This document shows, piece by piece, positions 57,380-64,000 of a stretch of 64,000 bases of DNA. Numbering within the stretch: the first letter of the stretch is position 1; every line of letters begins with the position of its first letter. The translations under genes and the position numbers were made by a program. Origin of the DNA: Alitta virens (Eukaryota > Annelida > Polychaeta > Phyllodocida > Nereididae); contig OW028585.1 of NCBI GenBank assembly GCA_932294295.1, forward strand, positions 24,904,813 to 24,968,812. Direction: 5' to 3'. Under the pieces are notes generated by a model. It did not search any database. It was not told the DNA's origin and was given only the letters and a program-made list of their open reading frames with translations.

Positions 57380-60300
57380 GTACAGTGATAAATTATCAGT
57401 ATTGTCTCAATGGTCTGTCATTGTGAATAGGATTTAGTGCTTTTCATTTCTATTAAATTGCAGCTATTTCGAGAATTGACAATTTCAAAGAGTACATTCT
57501 ACTTTACAAATGTCCATAACGTTCACGTATAAGACATCTACATAATGTTTTATTGTATTTCATGGTGACTACCATGCTATGCATTTCTTATCTTTGTTCT
57601 AGTCGGAGCAAAAGGCAGACATACTGTTGACATGAGACATAGACACCTTGTTAAAAATTTAAATTTTACTCTGGGTAGGTTTATTTACCAACCTCACCAT
57701 AGGGTTAAAATGCCAACAATGCCCAACTGAGTGCTTGTGTCAGAATGTTAACCAATGCACACCTCAATAGAAGTTGGTAAATGCTTTTAATGTAAATGTA
57801 TGCGTCTTGGTTTTTTGTCTGCTATCTTGATATAGATCAAGCTCCACTGACGTCACAATTCACCCCTGAGGCCTGTTCAAGCATAATCGAGTCTTTCTCA
57901 ACCCCCAGGGGACTATACGCCCAACCCGCAGCCAGTAAATCACTCTTCAGGGTCATGCACTTCACAATACCATCAATGCCAAGTCCCCATTCCTACTAGT
58001 TAATGGTTAAAACACTGGTCCCTGACAGAGGACCTAGAAGTGCACACTGACAATAGAGTAACCCCATTCTACGGTGTCTCCATGTTCTTGTTTATCACAC
58101 TGAGGTGTATTCTCAACAGATTATTACCACATCTTTCACCAGAAATCAAACAAAAATCCAATCACTGAGGCTTCAAATGCAAACATCTAAAAAACGTTTT
58201 CTGATAAGCAGGTGTGATAGATTGAAAGCTGAAACAATTCTCATGTTTAGGTAACACCAAGGTTTGGAAAAACAAAAGTATTGTACAACAATATGCTTGA
58301 AAAAAGGCATCTGCAACATCTTCAGGATATGCAACAGTCACTGTTGACGCTGTATTTGTCCATGTTGTGCAATTCCGGGTATGTATCTTGTCCATATAAA
58401 GGAAATATGGCATGTGTTAGAGAGGTAAAGACAGACTTTATTACAATATCCAAAGGATGTACATACTGAGACTGGAGTGGCAAGAAGTGCACCATTTTGG
58501 GCCTAATACACAAATAATGAAGACATGCATCTGGGCATCTTTTGTGTCAAGCCTAGTAATTCTTAATTACATGCATTCTGACAAATAAAGTCTGGGCCCT
58601 ATGAAGTATATAGTGAGGAATATTGGCCATTTGGTAATACTTTGAGCAACGATTGCAAAGTTACATCTGTCGAGACAGCCATTTGTTTGCAATTTCGGTG
58701 TGACAGCCAATTTAGCAAGTAATATCTTGGAAATTCATGTTCATTTTGAAGAATATCATGTATTTAACATTAGCACTAAGTGATGTGGCAAAAACAATAT
58801 AAATAGGTTTTTGTTGCAGTAGTTGACATTAAAGTTGTCGTCGCAAATGTACCAAATTTGTGTAGTGACATTTTGAAGTGACACCTTCTTACTAAAATCT
58901 TATTATAATTGTTCTTAAAAAAAAGGATATATTGACCAACAGGACTGATGATTTTTAGGTCGATACTATATCGAACACTGATTTTGAATTACTAACTACA
59001 CATGGAAATAATGTTATAATTGTCCTTTGTAGGAACAAGGACAAGTTATAGCGCTGTATCAGTTTGTTAAAGGAGTCTGACAATCAATGTAACCTGCTGA
59101 TTTGATAATTTCATTCAGTATGTGCTGTCCATAAGTCATTCCGCGCAAATGCTACGCTTGTGACATGTCACAGTTTTGTCTACATTCTTCATAGATTAGG
59201 CCTTAGGTAAGGCAATGCATTGTGATCTAACTTGTCCTAATGCAGCCAGGAACCATGCCTCAGAAGAGTTTGTGTTGGGCTTGCAGGTGACAGAGGTTAA
59301 TTGTGACATGGACTTTCTGTCAACTACATGTACTGTCTGTATCAATGCATATATAATGCAGTTAGAAACCCACATGCTGCAACCTTTACAGCAGTAATAC
59401 ACATATTTATTTCCCCAATTAAAAATTTTGACAGTATTTTCTGCACAGAGGAAGACTTACATAGATCAGGTGCCCAGTTTACCTAATTGCAGAAAATTCA
59501 ATACAAGCACATATTTCTGTGGATCCTACTACGTTTTCAATATAATAAGGACAACGTTAATTACTTCTAAGTGTTAATTTAATAGGATGCATATTGCCTA
59601 GTATTCATAATACAGACAAAAACAAATTATCAGGGAATTTAATGATCACAGTTCCTGTGGTTGGAACAATTAATGCTATGATGTCATCCTCTCCTTAAAG
59701 TTTATTAATAAATCAGGTTTGAAGGAGACAAGCTGACATTTCTAAAATATCTATTAAATTCCTACAGACAACAGGAATCATGTGTAAGATGAAAATATTT
59801 TTCATGGTAATACTGTTGACACTAATCTATGCTTTGATCTTGCCCCATCTGAAGTATGGAAGTTTATGTTGGAAGTGAAAACCTAAATAACAAAATGACA
59901 AAAAATGACAAAAGAACACATTCGGAATAGTTGCAAATAAATACAAAGGCCAGACAGATCCAGTATTCAGAAAGTTAGTTTTAAGGAGTGTATTAAATTG
60001 TGCAATTATTGAGAAAATAATCGAAGAGTATTTAAGGCATTAATGTCAAAGACTATTTAAGTATCATTATATGTGTACCATTGGAAATTGCTATGTTTTC
60101 AATTCATGATAATTACTGTTAGCTTGTCATTCATTCAGCTTCATCATATATTTCCATTGCTTCACATTTACCTGTAAATCTCTGCAGTGTTGGTTTCTTC
60201 AGAATTCTTCTGTTTATATTCAAGCATCGGTTTATCAAATATCGCAAGGCATCTGATCCGGGTCCAGGATCGTTTATCCAGGTGACAAGGCTTTGCAGGG

Positions 60301-63007
60301 GTGTAATTCCTCAAGAAGCCATTATGGCAGCTTGTAATGCCTGTTAGCTGTATTAAATTAATATATAAAGAAATTGAGCCACTTCATGCACTTTGTGTAA
60401 CTGTACCATGATTTGTTAATTTTACAAATTACCCAATCAAACAATTATTAATTTGAGTGGCCATTCTCAATTTCATAATTCCTTTTTCTCATCCCTGGAG
60501 TAAGTCACAACTCATGAAAATATTTGAAAGTTTAACATCACTCAATTCACACCTAGTCAACATCAATCAAGCAATGTCATGTTTAACCTTGGTATACATA
60601 GTCTACACTACTGAAAGATACACATCCCTGGTTCTGCAGCTGATTGACCAGTGTGTCACCTAATCTCAGCTCCCTCAAATTTAACAATTGTCTCATGATT
60701 CCCTTTGATTCCTGATTCCCTTTCTGGCTCAGGTCCCTCTACGCCCTGCTGCTATAAACCACTATCTGAGAACACTCTTTTCTTAACTTTTCTAGTATCA
60801 TAGGCCAAGCCCAGTGGTTGCTGTGGAGATCACTGCTGCAGGTGCTCCCCCTAGTGCAGAGACTGCAGGCCTGTTATATTTATTTGTATATGCTGCAGCC
60901 AAGGATGTTTCTTTACTGGTATCACACAACTTAACACAATGATAAAACTAGTCTTGTTTATCTATTACGAGAATTTATGTCATAATAGATAAATAGAAGT
61001 CATAGTAGATGTACATACAACTGTGTAAAAGTGGGGTTTTTAAATACATAATAATAATAATTTTTCATACTTGGACATGCATTAATTCAAATAATTAGGT
61101 CATTCGTGACCTACAATACAGAAAAGTTAAGGTAGAGAATTGCTTATATAAATACACTTATGCAATGTAAGCAAACAACATTGGTACATAGTAGTGGTGA
61201 ATAACAGTTCAGTATAATTAGTCACTGTCATGTTTGACACACAAAATATTACAAGGCATCCTACAATAGTAGATCTAACAGTTGTAGCCCCCTGGCGGAT
61301 TGTACATGCACGAACTACCCAAACACTAGTGCATTAAGATAACTCTCCATTATGTGAAATTTTTGTATAAATTTAAAAATGCCAAGCCAAAGATTCGATT
61401 TAAAATGCCAAGCCAGAAATGGCATGTGAGTTTCATTCTAATAACAATTGTCAAAGAAAGTGCTTTTCTTGTATAGCATGTGAGCATATGACATAACTTG
61501 TTTGATTTGTGTAAAATGCTATATCATACATAGATGCAATTCTCATCTAATAATTGTTTATATCAAGTAATACTAGAAATTTTTCCGTTATATACAGCAT
61601 GTTTTCATAAAATAAATATCAAAACCATCATTAAATTGATGGGCTCCTTAATCAATTGAATATGGGAAATAATGATTTTGTTCTCATGTCTCTGGGCACT
61701 AGATGTTTTTCATCCGTGCCTGATCTCTTTACTCAAATATATAAATCATTTCAATAATTATAAAATTGGTGCATTCTCATTCTAATACAATTTTTCTCTT
61801 TACTCAAGCATAGGATCACCAGTATTAACACCTTTTTTCTCGTGGGATGTCTGGTCATAACATTTAACTGTAACATCATTATCACTGATCATCTACATAA
61901 GAATTGTCATTATTCGAATTACTATGATCCCAGCCAGTCTGGTCACTGTAGCCTACATGACAAAGAATTTATAAACTTTCATGGTCAACAGTGAGTTCAC
62001 AAGAAAGTGGAAAGAAGGTGGGCAGAACACAAAAACATTGCTGAGAAAAGTTTGGAGTTGTCACGGACATGACCAGGTTAAACAAACATCTTGGTTTTCT
62101 CGCAAATTCAGAAGGCATTTAGAGTTTGATATTGGAAAGCACACCAATTGTGGACATAAATTCTACTGCTCCATAACTCAACATCACCATACGATTGCCT
62201 GATGTATGTGACTCTTCCAGGATAATACATGTCCTTAGTGGATGGTTGCCATCATCATCATCTAAGTCAGTATCATAAGCACCAGGCTCTTGTTTATAAT
62301 CATCACCATTCCTTTTCTGGGCATACATTTCAGAGAATACAACTGTTATTTCATGCCATTCACCCCTTTGCACAACAGCTATGGTAGGCAGAATGCAGTT
62401 TTCCCTAAAAGTTCTTTCCTTCCTCATGGAATGGATGGTAACACAGTAGGTGATGACCCCAAACCCCAGTGGCCAGCTTTCCCTGTGCCTATTGCTCCCT
62501 TCACCTAGTGCACTGTATGCCCAACACTCCCAAAACCTAGTTTTCCCTAAAGCTAGTTCTCCCTATACCTAGCTGTCCCTAAACGTTGTGTGACATACGG
62601 TTAGTTTCATTAAAAACAGCCTGTCAAATTGAACCTAGACAAAGCTAGATAACTTTTGCTATACAATGTTACTAACCACTGAACAGAACTGCCTGGCTAT
62701 ATCTGGCTACTCAAAGCCAGATTTAAGAAGTACCTTTACCACCATCTTGTATGAAAAAGATGCATGTCTATACATATTTATGATATATTAGATACATTTC
62801 TTGCATTTACCAAGGTTTATATTTTTTCAGTGGTCATAGATGTAAGACAACTATAAGTTAGAAGTAGACAGAAGCCGCTGGCTTTAGCCAGTAACAGCTA
62901 CAGCCAGCATAGCATAAAAACTACAGGAAATGTTTACTGTAACCATGTAAACTGCAGGAGGATTAATTATAGTACTTTTGCAACCCACTGTATTTATGTT
63001 TAATTAT

Positions 63008-63310
63008 TTAATAAACACAATTGCAATAACTAACTCTATTACTGGTCGACCACCTTCCATCAAGGTCTGATCCATACGCTTCCCGACTTCCTAAGGAAGT
63101 ATAAAACTTTTTACAAATCGAAAGATCTATGTTATCTTTCTGGCATGCCCACCTATTTAAACTTTGAGTGAGGATGAGATATCTCCCTGTACTCCCGGTT
63201 GGATCATGTTTCTTATACAAGGCGGAACCGCAGTACCAGCCAACCTTCACATAATCGCCATCGCAGCTGTTAAATGTGGCGTTGAATGTGGCCATGTTGC
63301 AAAAACTGTC
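63008..63310 (-). CDS. Exon 2 of secreted cysteine-rich protein, unit D copy (gene partial in window)
   Basis: The acceptor is TTTTATTTCAG|GACAG, followed by about 100 open codons opening DSFCNMATFNATFNSC and ending YCNCVY with a stop. It is one residue different from the unit A exon (Ala instead of Thr in NRWxCQK), and one further base change is synonymous. By position in the other units its exon 1 should lie about 2-3 kb or more beyond the right edge, so whether the gene is intact cannot be judged here. Confidence 0.78.
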   Translation of the reverse strand, partial: DSFCNMATFNATFNSCDGDYVKVGWYCGSALYKKHDPTGSTGRYLILTQSLNRWACQKDNIDLSICKKFYTSLGSREAYGSDLDGRWSTSNRVSYCNCVY

Positions 63311-64000
63311 CTGAAATAAAAGGAAATGTGACACCCCTGACATAAAATATCACAATGATATATATTTATTTTTTTACTTTTTTTAATCATAGATTTAAAA
63401 TATTGATATAATGTGACAGTTTTTTGTTAAATTTTATGTCTGTAGATACATTTTCATAGGTTGCTCTAATGGCTTTAATAAATCGCTCTAAGGTTATAGT
63501 TTTCCTTCATTGTTTGGTGTATTTCAGGTCATCATCTCCATTCTAACACTTGGCAGCAACTTGAGCAAATTGGGGCTATTTATTGGCAACTTGCACAAAA
63601 TGATATTCACAAAATAAAATATACATGCACTAATTTTATTATTACAAATTATCATGAAATTTCACACTTTATTAGTGCTCAATAAAAGTAGAGGAGAAAG
63701 GGGAACAATGAGGCACAGGGAACAGTGAGACAAAGCACCTAGTTTCAACACAATGAAGGTTATAACACTGCCCTTTAGGTATTAATGCTAACACTACATC
63801 ACCACCAGATTGTTCCATTGCCTGCAAGAATTAAATGTGCAAGGTGTTTGAAATTTCACTTTTTGGGTTTTACACCAGGTTAATTAATTTTTTTCATGCC
63901 CATGCTATTTAATTTCAGATATTAATAAACATTGCTGCAGCAATATATATGGACCTCAGATGGTCACAAGTTCATATTAAGCATGGGAAGAGTGAGACAA

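Larger units (their letters stand above)
56541..64000 (-). repeat. Tandem repeat unit D (runs off the right edge)
   Basis: Matches unit A at +55,009 without an indel from about 1535/56544 to about 8630/63639, with only about two dozen base differences seen. After about 63850 similarity falls sharply, and the end resembles unit B/C sequence as much as A. It carries the palindrome (57339-57379), the A/D-specific 1-kb segment (about 60249-61271) and exon 2 (63008-63310). Between these no gene is supported. Confidence 0.9.

Noticed and set aside
1..64000. CRISPR array, bacterial operon, riboswitch or prophage
   Set aside because: Introns, LINEs, SINEs and Harbinger elements show animal nuclear DNA; the direct repeats present are satellite or transposon repeats without spacers of constant length.

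Overview
This is animal (metazoan) nuclear DNA: AT-rich, gene-poor and packed with transposable elements. There is no long uninterrupted host ORF, no operon, no Shine-Dalgarno signal and no CRISPR. PIF/Harbinger, APE-type LINE, Ty3/gypsy, tRNA-derived SINE and MITE relics, together with an intron-containing gene for a secreted cysteine-rich protein, suggest a marine invertebrate such as a mollusc or basal deuterostome. The species cannot be fixed from the sequence.

The backbone is one segment repeated four times head to tail: unit A (1535-10829), unit B (24347-about 37590), unit C (about 37591-56540) and unit D (56541 to the right edge). Each full unit carries one two-exon gene on the minus strand. 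Exon 1 encodes a signal peptide and a 7-cysteine PAN/apple-like domain. Exon 2 encodes a second 7-cysteine module that I do not recognise. Only the unit C gene is complete and intact here (exon 1 55858-56163, exon 2 48270-48572, about 202 aa). Unit B has an intact exon 1 but a broken exon 2. Unit A has only exon 2, because exon 1 and its upstream flank are missing. Unit D shows exon 2, and its exon 1 would lie beyond the window.

The units serve as empty sites for one another, so many insertions can be placed almost to the base. Unit B holds a non-autonomous LTR element (24428-27390, TSD ATAT), an 806-bp MITE with an 8-bp TSD (28625-29430), a truncated Ty3/gypsy element (33073-35509) and a short hAT-like MITE (36288-36437). 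Unit C holds a 5.25-kb LINE (38551-43801, TSD TATTATT) with a NADAR-like domain in ORF1, a 5'-truncated LINE tail (46152-46406, 13-bp TSD), a 4.6-kb PIF/Harbinger element (49610-54183, TSD TTA) inside the host-gene intron, and a tRNA-Gly-derived SINE (54879-55067, 13-bp TSD).

The 13.5-kb spacer between A and B (10830-24346) replaces exon 1 and promoter of gene A. It contains a second copy of repeat R1 that also lies left of unit A, old tandem repeats, a LINE C-terminal relic, a possible solo LTR, and a 5.8-kb PIF/Harbinger element (17643-23460) whose transposase has one visible nonsense codon. That element is itself interrupted by a truncated LINE of the same family as the one in unit C.

The most interesting observations are the tandem, apparently fast-evolving secreted gene family, the NADAR plus SGNH-hydrolase ORF1 of the LINE, and the near-identity of units A and D at a constant 55,009-base offset.
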